64,000 nucleotides of DNA, taken from Bradyrhizobium sp. 190 (lineage in GTDB: Bacteria; Pseudomonadota; Alphaproteobacteria; Rhizobiales; Xanthobacteraceae). The notes beneath the pieces were generated by a model. The model was not told the origin of the DNA. It was given only the letters and a program-made list of their open reading frames with translations, and made no database searches. Shown piece by piece: positions 48,546 through 57,056 of the stretch. Location of the stretch: NCBI RefSeq assembly GCF_023073415.1, contig NZ_JADPJL010000012.1, forward strand, positions 818,501 through 882,500, given 5' to 3'. A program made the translations under genes and the position numbers. Numbering within the stretch: position 1 is the stretch's first letter; every line of letters starts with the position of its first letter.

Positions 48546-49406
48546 TCAGGGCTTGGGCGTCTCGAGCCTGAAACGGCCGGCGCCACCCTGGCCGAGCGGT
48601 TTTTCGAGTTCGGGTAGAATTGTCTTCAACTCGCCCGCCAGCGTCCACGGCGGATTGACGATCAAAAGACCGGTCGAGGTGAGGGGCCCGCCCGGCGCCT
48701 GCGGCGCGACGCTGAATTCAAGCCGCAGGCATTTCCCGGCCGGCTTGCTGGCGGCGGCAGCGCTCGCGACAAGCCGCGCCAGGGTGTCGGTGGCCCGCCG
48801 GCTCTTCACCGGATACCAGATCAGATAGCTGCCGGTCGGCCATTTCGCGTAGGCTTCGGCGAAACCGTCGGCCAGCCTCTCGAATTCGTCCTTTTGCTCG
48901 AAAGAAGGGTCGATCAGCACCAGGCCGCGCCGCTCGTTGGGCGGCACGAAGGCCGGCAAGGCCATCCAGCCGTCGAGATCGACCACCCGCGCCTGGCTGT
49001 CGCGGCGCAGCGCATCGATCAGTTGCCTGCGGGCGCCAGACTCGATTTCGCAGGCCGTGAGACGGTCCTGCGGCCGCAGCAGCGCGCGGGCGATCAGGGG
49101 CGATCCGGGGTAGGCCTCAAGCTTGCCCGGGGCGTTGAAAGCCCTGATGATGTCGAGATAGGGGGTCACCAGCGGCAGCGTGTTTTCCGAAAACCGCGCC
49201 TGCAGTACCCGCGCAATGCCGGTCAGCCATTCGCCGCCGCGGCGCGCTTCCTCACCTGTGAGATCGTAGCGCCCGGCACCGGCATGGGTGTCGATGACGC
49301 GAAACGGGGCCTGCTTTTCCTGCAGATAGGTCAGCATGCGCACCAGCACGATGTGCTTGATGACATCGGCAAAGCCGCCGGCGTGAAAGGCGTGTCGGTA
49401 GTTCAT
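48546..49406 (-). CDS. rlmJ: 23S rRNA (adenine(2030)-N6)-methyltransferase
   Basis: RlmJ, 286 residues, methylates A2030 in 23S rRNA. Opens MNYRHAFHAGGFADVIKHIVLVRML, then APFRVIDTHAGAGRYDL, RPQDRLTACEIE and LIDPSFEQKDEF as motif IV, where many N6-adenine methyltransferases have DPP(Y/F). SYLIWYPVKSR follows. GLLIVNPPWTLAGELKTILPEL closes the protein. ATG at 49406 is the canonical start. Standing alone, convergent with nothing; a 105-base gap precedes the RTX pseudogene. Confidence 0.93.
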   Translation of the reverse strand: MNYRHAFHAGGFADVIKHIVLVRMLTYLQEKQAPFRVIDTHAGAGRYDLTGEEARRGGEWLTGIARVLQARFSENTLPLVTPYLDIIRAFNAPGKLEAYPGSPLIARALLRPQDRLTACEIESGARRQLIDALRRDSQARVVDLDGWMALPAFVPPNERRGLVLIDPSFEQKDEFERLADGFAEAYAKWPTGSYLIWYPVKSRRATDTLARLVASAAAASKPAGKCLRLEFSVAPQAPGGPLTSTGLLIVNPPWTLAGELKTILPELEKPLGQGGAGRFRLETPKP

Positions 49407-49512
49407 GGGGGAGGGGTTACGACATCGGGGCGCGGAAAGTAACCCATATCGTCGAAGATGCGCGGCGGATGACATTTCAAGTTGGCGATGCACCCGTTTC
49501 ATCGCGAGATGA

Positions 49513-50079
49513 TTTAACCGGCCATCCATAGAAACGGCCAGTGGCGGCGCGGGCAACGACAAACTTAGCGCCTACGATCAGGCCAATCTGAGCGGCGGCG
49601 CGGGCAATGATCGGATCGACGCTTATGGAAATGCGGTTGTCGACGCCGGTACCGGCAACGACAGCGTCACCACATACTCACATGCAAATGTTTCCGCTGG
49701 CGACGGCGATGACTATGTGCTGACCAATGATTATTCCGTCGTCGACGGTGGCGCTGGTAACGACACGATCCAGGTCGGCGGTTCTTCGACGGTGACGGGC
49801 GGTGCCGGTAACGATCACATCAGGGTAACGCGTGATAATCCCACGATCAATTTTGCCAAGGGTGACGGCAACGATGTCGTTTAGGTCGACAACGGCAGCG
49901 ACAGCGTCGATTTCTCGATCAGTGGCTATTCGTAGAACGATGTTACCATCACCCGGCCGTACGGTAAGACCGTTGTGAACTTCAAAGGCTCCGACGATTC
50001 CCTTGTTTTCGATCACGGCAGCAATGGATCGTTACGACTGAGCTTCGCCGATCACACCAGCGTGGATATTCGTGCCTGA
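49513..50079 (+). pseudogene. RTX/hemolysin-type calcium-binding repeat protein, remnant
   Basis: The plus-strand frame from 49513 translates as glycine/aspartate nonapeptide repeats: SGGAGNDKLSAYD, SGGAGNDRIDAYG, DAGTGNDSVTTYS, SAGDGDDYVLTND, DGGAGNDTIQVGG, TGGAGNDHIRVTR, then a C-terminal segment ending SLRLSFADHTSVDIRA. These are the GGxGxDxx calcium-binding turns of RTX proteins exported by type I secretion. TAG stops interrupt the frame at 49882 and 49933, a TGA stop precedes it at 49510 and there is no start, so it is a decayed C-terminal fragment. No secretion genes remain nearby. The true end is TGA at 50077-50079. Confidence 0.85.
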
Positions 50080-50096
50080 CGCAGCTTTGGCGTAGA

Positions 50097-50158
50097 GGGG
50101 TCCCGGCCATCCACGTGCCTTGCAGACGACAATAAAGTCGTGGATGACCGGGAACGCA
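50097..50158. repeat. Palindromic intergenic repeat, family E
   Basis: Inverted repeat with arms GTCCCGGCCATCCACG and CGTGGATGACCGGGAAC around about 28 bases. It lies downstream of the RTX remnant and before the convergent RNase T2 gene. Pieces of similar hairpin sequence occur at 59521 and 61133. Confidence 0.8.
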
Positions 50159-50231
50159 GACAACTCTGGGCAGTCTGCGCAGGGCGGGCCGCCATGCCTT
50201 GGTATTGCCTTGGCATGACGGAAGAGGATCT

Positions 50232-50912
50232 TCAGCCGCCCCGCACCGGCGGCATCACGACCTCGTCACGCCGGCAGGTGCGGCGGTCGATTTCCTCGCA
50301 GGCGCGGAATTGCATGTCCTTGCTCAGGCAGATCCGCACCTCGCTCAGGCGCCGGCTCGAGCAGATCACCGAAATCGCCGAACTGTTCAGGCCCGGATTG
50401 ATCTTGATGAAGGCAGCTTCGAGATCGCCGGGGGCGATGGTCTTCTGCTCCGACAATTGCAGGAATTCCTCGGGGATCTTCACCGCCGCGCGCGCCTTGC
50501 GGACACTCTCGAAATAGGCCCGCGCGCCAAGGCCCGAACAGGTGCCGTGCTTGTCCCACTCGTTGAAGATCAAACCGGGCGCCGGCATCAGGTCCAGCAT
50601 CGAGGTCATGATGTTGCGATCGAGCCGCGGCGAGGGCCGCTGGCAATATTCGGGAAAGCCGCGCTCATATTGCGGCCACAGGCCGTGGACCACGAAGGAA
50701 TAGGGCCGTTCGCACTGGACCTGTGAGCGCCCGCTATTGCCGCGCTCAGCCGCCGCCTCGCAGAACGAGGGTGACCACGAAAGGGCCAGGACATAAAAAT
50801 CGAACTCGCCCGGGGCGTTCTGCCGGCGGTCCTGCGCGCACGCCATCCCGGCGGAGACGACAACAAACGCCAGCGAAATCAGAAGTCGCGAAATAATGAT
50901 GGATCGGTGCAT
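50232..50912 (-). CDS. Ribonuclease T2 family protein, exported
   Basis: A 226-residue secreted RNase T2. Signal peptide ISRLLISLAFVVVSAGMACA. CAS-I is FVVHGLWPQYERGFPEYC and CAS-II NEWDKHGTCSG, holding the two catalytic His, the Glu and Lys. Six or more cysteines can form the usual disulfides. It cleaves RNA via a 2',3'-cyclic intermediate and would act in the periplasm or outside the cell, perhaps for nutrient scavenging. Alone in a transcript. Confidence 0.93.
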   Translation of the reverse strand: MHRSIIISRLLISLAFVVVSAGMACAQDRRQNAPGEFDFYVLALSWSPSFCEAAAERGNSGRSQVQCERPYSFVVHGLWPQYERGFPEYCQRPSPRLDRNIMTSMLDLMPAPGLIFNEWDKHGTCSGLGARAYFESVRKARAAVKIPEEFLQLSEQKTIAPGDLEAAFIKINPGLNSSAISVICSSRRLSEVRICLSKDMQFRACEEIDRRTCRRDEVVMPPVRGG

Positions 50913-51032
50913 CGAACGCCCCTCTACTCGACTACCGGGAGCCTAAGCGGGGAACTGGAACATTTCAAGAACAAAATTGGGTGCCGCTAACGTCAGCCGC
51001 GGAGGCTGTCCAATCCGGCGCGGATCAGGGAA

Positions 51033-51506
51033 TCAGGGCCGGGCAGCCCGGCAGCCAGGGCTGTAGGCCCAGTTGCGGTCAAGGCCGGTCACGCACCATT
51101 CGACGCCCTGGCCGAAGCCGGCAAAGCCGCCATCCTCGATGATCGAGTAGTGCACGGTGCGCATCTTGCCGTCGCTCAGCATCACGTCACCGCTGCAAAA
51201 GCGGCGCGGAATGTTGTCGGACTGCCAGGGCCGGAACGCGGTTTCGTGGATTCGGCCGAAGCCGGTGATCGTAAGCGCCGAATTCCAGAACTTGCCTTCC
51301 TTCTCCCGGAATTGCGACGTGATCGTCGTCAGCGCCCGCTCGCATTCGGCGACGCGGCCGTCATAGCGGGGGCCGAACAGGCCAAAATTCAGCTCCAATG
51401 GATTGGCGGCTTGGGCGGCCGGGCTGGAGGCCAGCAGGGCAAGCGCAGCCACCGGGCCAAGTGCTCTGGGGCCGAGTGCTCTCAAGGACATGAACAAGTT
51501 GCGCAT
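51033..51506 (-). CDS. Exported protein of unknown function
   Basis: A 157-residue protein not assigned to a named family. Signal peptide is RALGPRALGPVAALALLASSPAAQAA. The mature part has VAECERALTTITSQFREKEGKFWNSALTITGFGRIHETAFRPW, RRFCSGDVMLSDGKMRTVHYSIIEDGGFAGFGQGVEWCVTGLDRNWAYSPGCRAARP. Four cysteines (C in AECER, RRFCS, EWCVT, SPGCR) suggest disulfides. Similar small proteins are common in Bradyrhizobium and related genera. ATG at 51506 opens the signal. Divergent from the next gene. Confidence 0.7.
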   Translation of the reverse strand: MRNLFMSLRALGPRALGPVAALALLASSPAAQAANPLELNFGLFGPRYDGRVAECERALTTITSQFREKEGKFWNSALTITGFGRIHETAFRPWQSDNIPRRFCSGDVMLSDGKMRTVHYSIIEDGGFAGFGQGVEWCVTGLDRNWAYSPGCRAARP

Positions 51507-51672
51507 GGGGAATCCGCCGGTAAGCCAACGCGCGAGACGGTGCCGCGAAGCCCTGACAACGTCAAGTGCAGCGCGGCAACACCTGGCAGCCAAGTCCGCC
51601 TCGTGCCTCGACTATTCTTTTCACGGCCATCGGCGCACACTATGGTGGGCTTCGAGCGAAATGGAGTCTGCG

Positions 51673-51978
51673 ATGCGAAGAATTGTGGCCGCGTGCCTGA
51701 TTGCCATGGGCGGGATGCTGGCGGGGGCGCCGGCGCAGGCGCAGTGGTGGGACATCGACACGGTGCCGCCGTTCAAGGGCAACGACACCGGCGGCATCAT
51801 CGCCTATACGCTCGCGACGCAGGCCGATGCCCGCCAGCTCGCGGTCGATCACTGCGCCCGCTACGGCAAGGTGGTGAAATTCCTCGGCGTGCAGCCCAAT
51901 TACGGCGGCTACGTTTCCTTTGCCTGCCGCTGGGTGCCTTATGGCGCCGCTGAGCGGCCGCTGCGCACGCTTTACTGA
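51673..51978 (+). CDS. Small exported protein of unknown function
   Basis: A 101-residue protein with signal peptide MRRIVAACLIAMGGMLAGAPAQAQ, and mature WWDIDTVPPFKGNDTGGIIAYTLATQADARQLAVDHCARYGKVVKFLGVQPNYGGYVSFACRWVPYGA. Two cysteines. Likely periplasmic. ATG at 51673 begins the signal peptide; ATG at 51661 adds four residues. No recognised domain. Confidence 0.7.
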   Translation: MRRIVAACLIAMGGMLAGAPAQAQWWDIDTVPPFKGNDTGGIIAYTLATQADARQLAVDHCARYGKVVKFLGVQPNYGGYVSFACRWVPYGAAERPLRTLY

Positions 51979-52076
51979 GCGACCTCTTCGGTTTTCCGCC
52001 TGGACATGTTTTTGCCATGCGAGGCGTTCACTTCGCGCGCGCACGATGTCGTGGAAGAATTCAGGGGAGTGCGCGC

Positions 52077-52619
52077 ATGAGACGACTGCTTCTTGTGTCT
52101 TGTTCGGCCGTTGGTCTGCTTGCGCTGTTGCCGGTGAGCGGCGCCGTTGCCGTGGAGTTGCCGGTGCGCAAGGCCGGACTATGGGAGATGAAGGTACTGA
52201 GCGGCGGGTCCGTGCCCGAGATGACCATGCAGCAATGCACCGACGCGACCACGGACAAGGACATGGCCACCGCCATGTCGCCGGTGGCCAAGGATATCTG
52301 CTCCAAGCAGGACATCCAGAAAACCGCGACTGGCTATGCTACCGATTCCGTCTGCGGCGTCGCCGGCATGACGATCAAATCAAAGGCCGAGATCACCGGT
52401 GATTTCAATTCCGCCTACACCGTGAAATCGACTTCGCACACCGAGGGTGGGATGGCCGGCGGCCCGCGCGACAGCACCTCGACGATCGAGGCGAAGTGGC
52501 TCGGCGCCTGCAAGGCCGACCAGAAGCCCGGCGACATCATGATGCCCGGCGGCATGAAGATGAACGTCAAGGACATGCAAAAGCTGAAGGCGCTGATCCC
52601 GAAGCAGCCGGGGAAGTAG
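52077..52619 (+). CDS. DUF3617 domain protein, exported
   Basis: A 180-residue protein with signal peptide MRRLLLVSCSAVGLLALLPVSGAVA. The mature part VELPVRKAGLWEMKVLSGGSVPEMTMQQCTDATTDKDMATAMSP matches DUF3617, whose members have a Gly-Leu-Trp-Glu strand. Methionine-rich end (GDIMMPGGMKMNVKDMQKLKAL). Function is unknown. AGGGGAG precedes the ATG. Followed by C- and B-family repeats. Confidence 0.83.
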   Translation: MRRLLLVSCSAVGLLALLPVSGAVAVELPVRKAGLWEMKVLSGGSVPEMTMQQCTDATTDKDMATAMSPVAKDICSKQDIQKTATGYATDSVCGVAGMTIKSKAEITGDFNSAYTVKSTSHTEGGMAGGPRDSTSTIEAKWLGACKADQKPGDIMMPGGMKMNVKDMQKLKALIPKQPGK

Positions 52620-52649
52620 CGAGGCCGCAGAATCTGTCGCGGTGTATTG

Positions 52650-52769
52650 TCGTCCCTGCGAACGCAGGGACCCATACGCCGTGCCGTAAATTTTGAGAGC
52701 CGCTGTTCGATGGCTTTTGTTTAACAACCAAGCCCTGTGGTTATGGGTCCCTGCGTTCGCAGGACGACA
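52650..52769. repeat. Palindromic intergenic repeat, family C copy 1
   Basis: Two hairpins, CGTCCCTGCGAACGCAGGGA at the left and its complement at the right, around about 75 bases. A second copy is at 62983, opposite the proC start. It is immediately followed by a family B repeat. Confidence 0.85.
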
Positions 52770-52773
52770 GTTC

Positions 52774-52860
52774 GTAGGCCGGATGGAGCGCAGCGAAATC
52801 CGGGGCCGTGTTTAATCGGAGTGAGCGGCCCCGGATTGCGCTTCGCTCCATCCGGGCTAC
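52774..52860. repeat. Palindromic intergenic repeat, family B copy 2
   Basis: Arms GTAGGCCGGATGGAGCGCAG and GCGCTTCGCTCCATCCGGGC around a short centre; matches the copy at 12596. It sits directly downstream of the family C copy, between convergent DUF3617 and the histidine kinase gene. Confidence 0.88.
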
Positions 52861-52878
52861 TGGTTCAATCCATTTTAC

Positions 52879-54264
52879 CTACACCGGCACCCTTACAGTC
52901 GCCCTCAATCCGCCCATCGGGCTGTCGCCGAGCGTAATGTCACCGCCATGCGAGCGGGCGATGTCGCGGGCGATGGCGAGGCCCAAGCCCGTGCCGCCCT
53001 CGTCCTGGTTGCGGGCATCGTCGAGCCGCAGGAACGGCTTGAACACTTCCTCGCGCATATTGGCGGGAATGCCCGGCCCGTCGTCGTCGATCGTCACCGT
53101 CAGATAGCGGTGATCGCGGTGGCCGGTGATCGAAACCGTATTGGCGTGGCGCGCGGCGTTAGACACGAGGTTGGCGATGCAGCGCTTGAACGAGGCCGGT
53201 TTCACCGTCACGACGGGCAGGCCACGGAACACCACCGTTGCGGTATGGCCGTGGCGTTCTGCATCGTTGCGCAACTCTTCCAGCGCCATCGCCATGTCGG
53301 TCGGTTGCGCAACCTCGCCGCTGTCGCCGCGCGCGAACGAGAGATAGGCCTCCAGCATGCCGGCCATTTCGTCGACATCCTTGCGCATGCCGTCGACTTC
53401 AGGGCTGTCGCCGATCAAAGCGAGTTCGAGCTTGAAGCGGGTCAGGATGGTGCGCAGGTCGTGCGAGACGCCGGCCAGCATCGCCGTGCGCTGCTCGATC
53501 GAGCGCTCGACGCGCGCCTTCATTTCCAGGAACGCCTGCGCCGCCTGCCGCACTTCCCGTGCGCCGCGGGGACGGAAGTTCGGCGCCTCGCGGCCCTTGC
53601 CGAAGCTTTCGGCGGCTTCCGCCAGCCGCAGGATCGGCCTGATCTGGTTGCGCAGGAACAGCACCGCGACGATCAAGAGGATCGAGGAGGTGCCGAGCAT
53701 CCAGAAGATGAAAATTTCCGAATTGGAGGCGTAGGCCGCGCTTCGCTCCGCGAACACGCGCATCACGGCGTCATCGAGCTGGATGCGTATTTCAACCAGA
53801 TTGGACCTGCCGACGGTATCGATCCAGAACGGGCGGCGGATCTGGCGGCCGATCTGCGACGACAGGGTCTGGTCGAGCAGCGAGAAGAACGGCTTCGGCC
53901 CCGGCTGCGGCATGTCGCCGACCGGGAGAAAATCGACCACGAGCTGCAGCCGCTGCCCGACGAGGCGCAATTGCGCGCGCTCCTTGTCCTGCGGATAGAA
54001 CTTGTAGACGTCGATCAGGCTGGCAATGTCCCGCACCACGGATGCCGACAGGCGCCGCGTCACCGTATTCCAGTGCCGCTCCATGAACACGAACGCCACG
54101 ACCGTTTGCAGGATCACCATCGGCACGATCATGATCAGGAGCGCCCGGGCGTAGAGGCCGGTCGGCATCCAGCTCTTGAACGCGTTGCCCATCCAGCCAT
54201 TGGCCCTGGAGACGCGTTGCGACGCATTGCGGATGAACGTCAGGCCGGTGTCGAGCGTGCTCAT
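52879..54264 (-). CDS. Sensor histidine kinase, EnvZ-like
   Basis: A 461-residue membrane kinase. Two transmembrane helices (about residues 42-60 and 186-203) bound a periplasmic domain, then HAMP (IRPILRLAEAAESFGKGREAPNFRPRG). The H-box is MLAGVSHDLRTILTRFKLELALI (His in SHDLR), N-box NLVSNAARHA, G1 DDDGPGIP, G2 GGTGLGLAIARDIA. It phosphorylates the OmpR-type regulator eight bases upstream in the operon. Stimulus is unknown; EnvZ family suggests osmolarity or envelope stress. Confidence 0.93.
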   Translation of the reverse strand: MSTLDTGLTFIRNASQRVSRANGWMGNAFKSWMPTGLYARALLIMIVPMVILQTVVAFVFMERHWNTVTRRLSASVVRDIASLIDVYKFYPQDKERAQLRLVGQRLQLVVDFLPVGDMPQPGPKPFFSLLDQTLSSQIGRQIRRPFWIDTVGRSNLVEIRIQLDDAVMRVFAERSAAYASNSEIFIFWMLGTSSILLIVAVLFLRNQIRPILRLAEAAESFGKGREAPNFRPRGAREVRQAAQAFLEMKARVERSIEQRTAMLAGVSHDLRTILTRFKLELALIGDSPEVDGMRKDVDEMAGMLEAYLSFARGDSGEVAQPTDMAMALEELRNDAERHGHTATVVFRGLPVVTVKPASFKRCIANLVSNAARHANTVSITGHRDHRYLTVTIDDDGPGIPANMREEVFKPFLRLDDARNQDEGGTGLGLAIARDIARSHGGDITLGDSPMGGLRATVRVPV

Positions 54265-54272
54265 GAGCTGGC

Positions 54273-55013
54273 TCAGGGCGACGCGACCAGGCGATAGCCG
54301 ATGCCGCGCACCGCCTGCAGGAACAGCGGATTGGCGGGGTCGCGCTCGATCTTGCGCCGCAGGCGGTTGATCTGCACGTCGACCGCGCGCTCGTTCACCG
54401 TGCCGCCGCCGGTCAGCGCCGCGCGCGGCACGGTTTCGCCGGGGCTGGCGGCCAGAATGCGCAGCATTTCGCGCTCGCGGTCGGTCAGATGGATGATCTC
54501 CTCGCCCTGGCGCAGTTCGCCGCGGTCGAGATGATAGACGTAAGGTCCGAACGCTATCTGTTCCAGCGCCTCCACCGGCGGCGGCGCGGAGCGCTTGAGG
54601 ATATTGCCGATCCGCAAGATCAGTTCGCGCGGCTCGAATGGCTTGGCGACATAATCGTCGGCGCCGATCTGCAGGCCCTCGATCCGCGCCTCCGCCTCGT
54701 GGCGCGCCGTCAGCATGATGATCGGCACCGAGGACGAGGTGCGAATGAAGCGGGCCAGATCGAATCCGGTTTCGCCGGGCATCATGACGTCGAGGATCAG
54801 GAGATCGAAATGCAGGCCGAGCAGCTTTGCGCGCGCGTCGTTCGCGCTCGACGCGGTGGTGACGCGATAACCCTCGCCGGACAGAAACCGCGACAAAAGA
54901 TCGCGGATACGGCGGTCGTCGTCGACCAGGAGGAGATGCGGGGCGTCGTCGGCCATTTGCCGCGGCGCGCGCGCGGTGGTTGCAGCGATGGTTACTCCTT
55001 GCGCCACGGTCAC
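54273..55013 (-). CDS. OmpR-family response regulator
   Basis: A 246-residue regulator: receiver (LLLVDDDRRIRDLLSRFLSGEGY, phospho-Asp in LLILDVMMPGETG, Lys in YVAKPFEPRELILRI) and C-terminal winged helix (LTDREREMLRILAASPGETVPRAAL, ERAVDVQINRLRRKIERDPANPLFLQAVRGIGYRL). GTG start overlaps the marR stop as GTGA; ATG at 54956 would drop 19 residues. Partner of the kinase downstream. Confidence 0.94.
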   Translation of the reverse strand: MTVAQGVTIAATTARAPRQMADDAPHLLLVDDDRRIRDLLSRFLSGEGYRVTTASSANDARAKLLGLHFDLLILDVMMPGETGFDLARFIRTSSSVPIIMLTARHEAEARIEGLQIGADDYVAKPFEPRELILRIGNILKRSAPPPVEALEQIAFGPYVYHLDRGELRQGEEIIHLTDREREMLRILAASPGETVPRAALTGGGTVNERAVDVQINRLRRKIERDPANPLFLQAVRGIGYRLVASP

Positions 55014-55564
55014 TCCCTTGGCTTCTTGCTGCCGGTCCCGAAGATCGCCTCTAACACCTTGTCGGGGTCGTCGCGATCGATCATCGCGCGCAGGAACTGG
55101 CTGATGACAGCGACGCCTTCGGGATTGATATCCCGGAGCGCGCTTGTGATGCGATCGGTCTGCAGCCCTGCGAGCTTTGCCACCAAGGCTTCGCCCTTGG
55201 GGGTGGCGTAAAGAAGGCGCTGTCGGCGGTCGTTATTGCCGGTCTTCTGGATGATGTAGCCCTCGTCGAGCAACTGCTTGAGCACCCGGCCAAGCGACTG
55301 CTTGGTGATGCGCAGGACGTCCAGGAGGTCGGCGACCTTGAGGCCGGGGTAGCGGTAGACGAAATGCATCACCCGGTGATGGGCGCGGCCGAACCCGAAA
55401 GCCTCGAGCTCATGGTCGGCGTCGCCCACGAAGTCGCGATAGGCGAAGAACAAAAGCTCGATGATGTCCCAGCGCATTTCACCGGCCCGCGGGCCGGGGG
55501 ACGTGCCGGCGGCGGCTTGCGAATCGGGGTCGGCCGGGCCCCGTGAGAAATTTATGTCAGTCAT
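55010..55564 (-). CDS. MarR family transcriptional regulator
   Basis: A 184-residue MarR-family protein heading the operon with the OmpR-type regulator and histidine kinase. Residues about 78-125 form the winged helix: LKVADLLDVLRITKQSLGRVLKQLLDEGYIIQKTGNNDRRQRLLYATPKGEAL, with the NDRRQ wing. An N-terminal segment (ADPDSQAAAGTSPGPRAGEMRWD) is disordered. ATG at 55564 is inside a 21-base palindrome, suggesting autoregulation. Divergent from an ilvE. Confidence 0.9.
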   Translation of the reverse strand: MTDINFSRGPADPDSQAAAGTSPGPRAGEMRWDIIELLFFAYRDFVGDADHELEAFGFGRAHHRVMHFVYRYPGLKVADLLDVLRITKQSLGRVLKQLLDEGYIIQKTGNNDRRQRLLYATPKGEALVAKLAGLQTDRITSALRDINPEGVAVISQFLRAMIDRDDPDKVLEAIFGTGSKKPRE

Positions 55565-55573
55565 GTTGACATA
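55553..55573. promoter_or_regulatory. Palindromic operator overlapping the marR start codon
   Basis: TATGTCA-7-TGACATA, perfect arms of seven bases. The marR ATG on the minus strand (55562-55564) lies in the spacer. Binding there would block translation or transcription initiation, giving tight self-control of the marR/OmpR/kinase operon. Confidence 0.65.
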
Positions 55574-55851
55574 TCTTGGGTTCAATGTTACAAAACTGCC
55601 AGCCACGACGAAACTTTAAGTCGTTTCGAGCTTGGTGACGTGTCAGGCAGCCGGAAAAAGCCAGCAATGGCGGCAACGGCCGCAAATGAACTACCGTGCG
55701 ATTGTCGAGCGGCATATCGGCAAACATACTGGACTTCGGCATTCCGCAAAAGCATGTCGTCAGTCCAGACCTATTAAGCAAGCAGGCCAGTAGAGGCAGG
55801 CCGGCGCCAGAAATCGCGCCGATTCCGACAGCAAGGGCGGGAAGCAAGGGG

Positions 55852-56928
55852 ATGAGTTTGAAATTCGAAATCCAGCCTGCGGCGAATCCGACTCCCGAGA
55901 ACGAGCGCACGGCAAAGCTCGCCGACCCGGGCTTCGGCCGGATTTTCACCGATCACATGGCGATCGTGCGTTACAACCAGGCCAAGGGCTGGCACGACGC
56001 GCGCGTCGAAGCCCGCGCGAATTTCTCGCTCGATCCGGCCACAGCCATCCTGCACTACGCGCAGGAGATTTTCGAAGGCCTCAAGGCCTACAAGCGCGAC
56101 AACGGCGTCAACCTGTTCCGCCCCGAAGCCAATGCAAGGCGCTTCCGGAACTCGGCTGAGCGCATGGCCATGGCGCCGGTGCCCGAGTCTCTGTTCATCG
56201 AAGCGGTCGAGCAGCTCGTGCGCATCGACAGCGCCTGGATCCCGGGCGGCGAGGGCAGTCTCTATTTGCGGCCCTTCATGATCGCGAACGAGGTCTTCCT
56301 CGGCGTGAAGCCATCGGCGGAATACATCTTCGCCGTCATCGCCTCGCCGGTCGGCTCCTATTTCAAGGGCGGACCTGCGCCGGTGTCGATCTGGGTGTCG
56401 GAAAACTACACGCGCGCCGCGATCGGCGGCACCGGCGCCGTCAAGTGCGGCGGCAATTATGCCGCGAGCCTGCGCGCGCAAGCCGAGGCCATCGAGCACG
56501 GCTGCGACCAGGTGGTTTTCCTCGATGCGGTCGAGCGCCGCTACATCGAGGAACTCGGCGGCATGAACGTCTTCTTCGTGTTCGACGACGGCTCGCTGCT
56601 GACGCCGCCGCTCGGCACGATCCTGCCGGGCATCACCCGCGATTCGATCATTGCGCTGGCAAAGGATTCCGGCACGCGCGTGCGCGAGGAGGCCTACACC
56701 ATTGACCAGTGGCGCGCTGACGCCGCCAGCGGAAAGCTGAAGGAGGCCTTCGCCTGCGGCACGGCGGCCGTCATCTCGCCGATCGGCAAGGTGTGTTCCG
56801 CGGGCGGCGAGTTTCTGATCAGCGGCGGCGCGGCCGGCCCGGTCGCCATGGGGCTGCGCAAGAAGCTGGTCGACATCCAGTACGGACGCGCTGAAGACCC
56901 GCACGACTGGATCAGAAAGGTCCTGTGA
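55852..56928 (+). CDS. ilvE: Branched-chain amino acid aminotransferase (class IV, long type)
   Basis: A 358-residue fold-type IV PLP aminotransferase, of the longer subtype resembling the eukaryotic BCAT group. PLP Lys is in GGTGAVKCGGNYAASLRAQAEA; substrate region HYAQEIFEGLKAYKR, ERRYIEELGGMNVFFVFDDG, and TPPLGTILPGITRDSIIALA. It transfers the amino group between branched amino acids and 2-oxoglutarate. AAGGGG precedes the ATG. Located next to a second, shorter ilvE and divergent from marR. The 287-base gap between them shows only the palindrome. Confidence 0.92.
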   Translation: MSLKFEIQPAANPTPENERTAKLADPGFGRIFTDHMAIVRYNQAKGWHDARVEARANFSLDPATAILHYAQEIFEGLKAYKRDNGVNLFRPEANARRFRNSAERMAMAPVPESLFIEAVEQLVRIDSAWIPGGEGSLYLRPFMIANEVFLGVKPSAEYIFAVIASPVGSYFKGGPAPVSIWVSENYTRAAIGGTGAVKCGGNYAASLRAQAEAIEHGCDQVVFLDAVERRYIEELGGMNVFFVFDDGSLLTPPLGTILPGITRDSIIALAKDSGTRVREEAYTIDQWRADAASGKLKEAFACGTAAVISPIGKVCSAGGEFLISGGAAGPVAMGLRKKLVDIQYGRAEDPHDWIRKVL

Positions 56929-57056
56929 CCGGCGGCGGAATTATCCCGCCGCTTCCGTAGACAGATCACTTGAGCGCTGGGGTGCGTGCGTCTCGTTGAG
57001 CCGCGCGACGGCTGATGCGTGGCCAATTGAAGCAGTGTCAATCCGGGAGAGAGACC

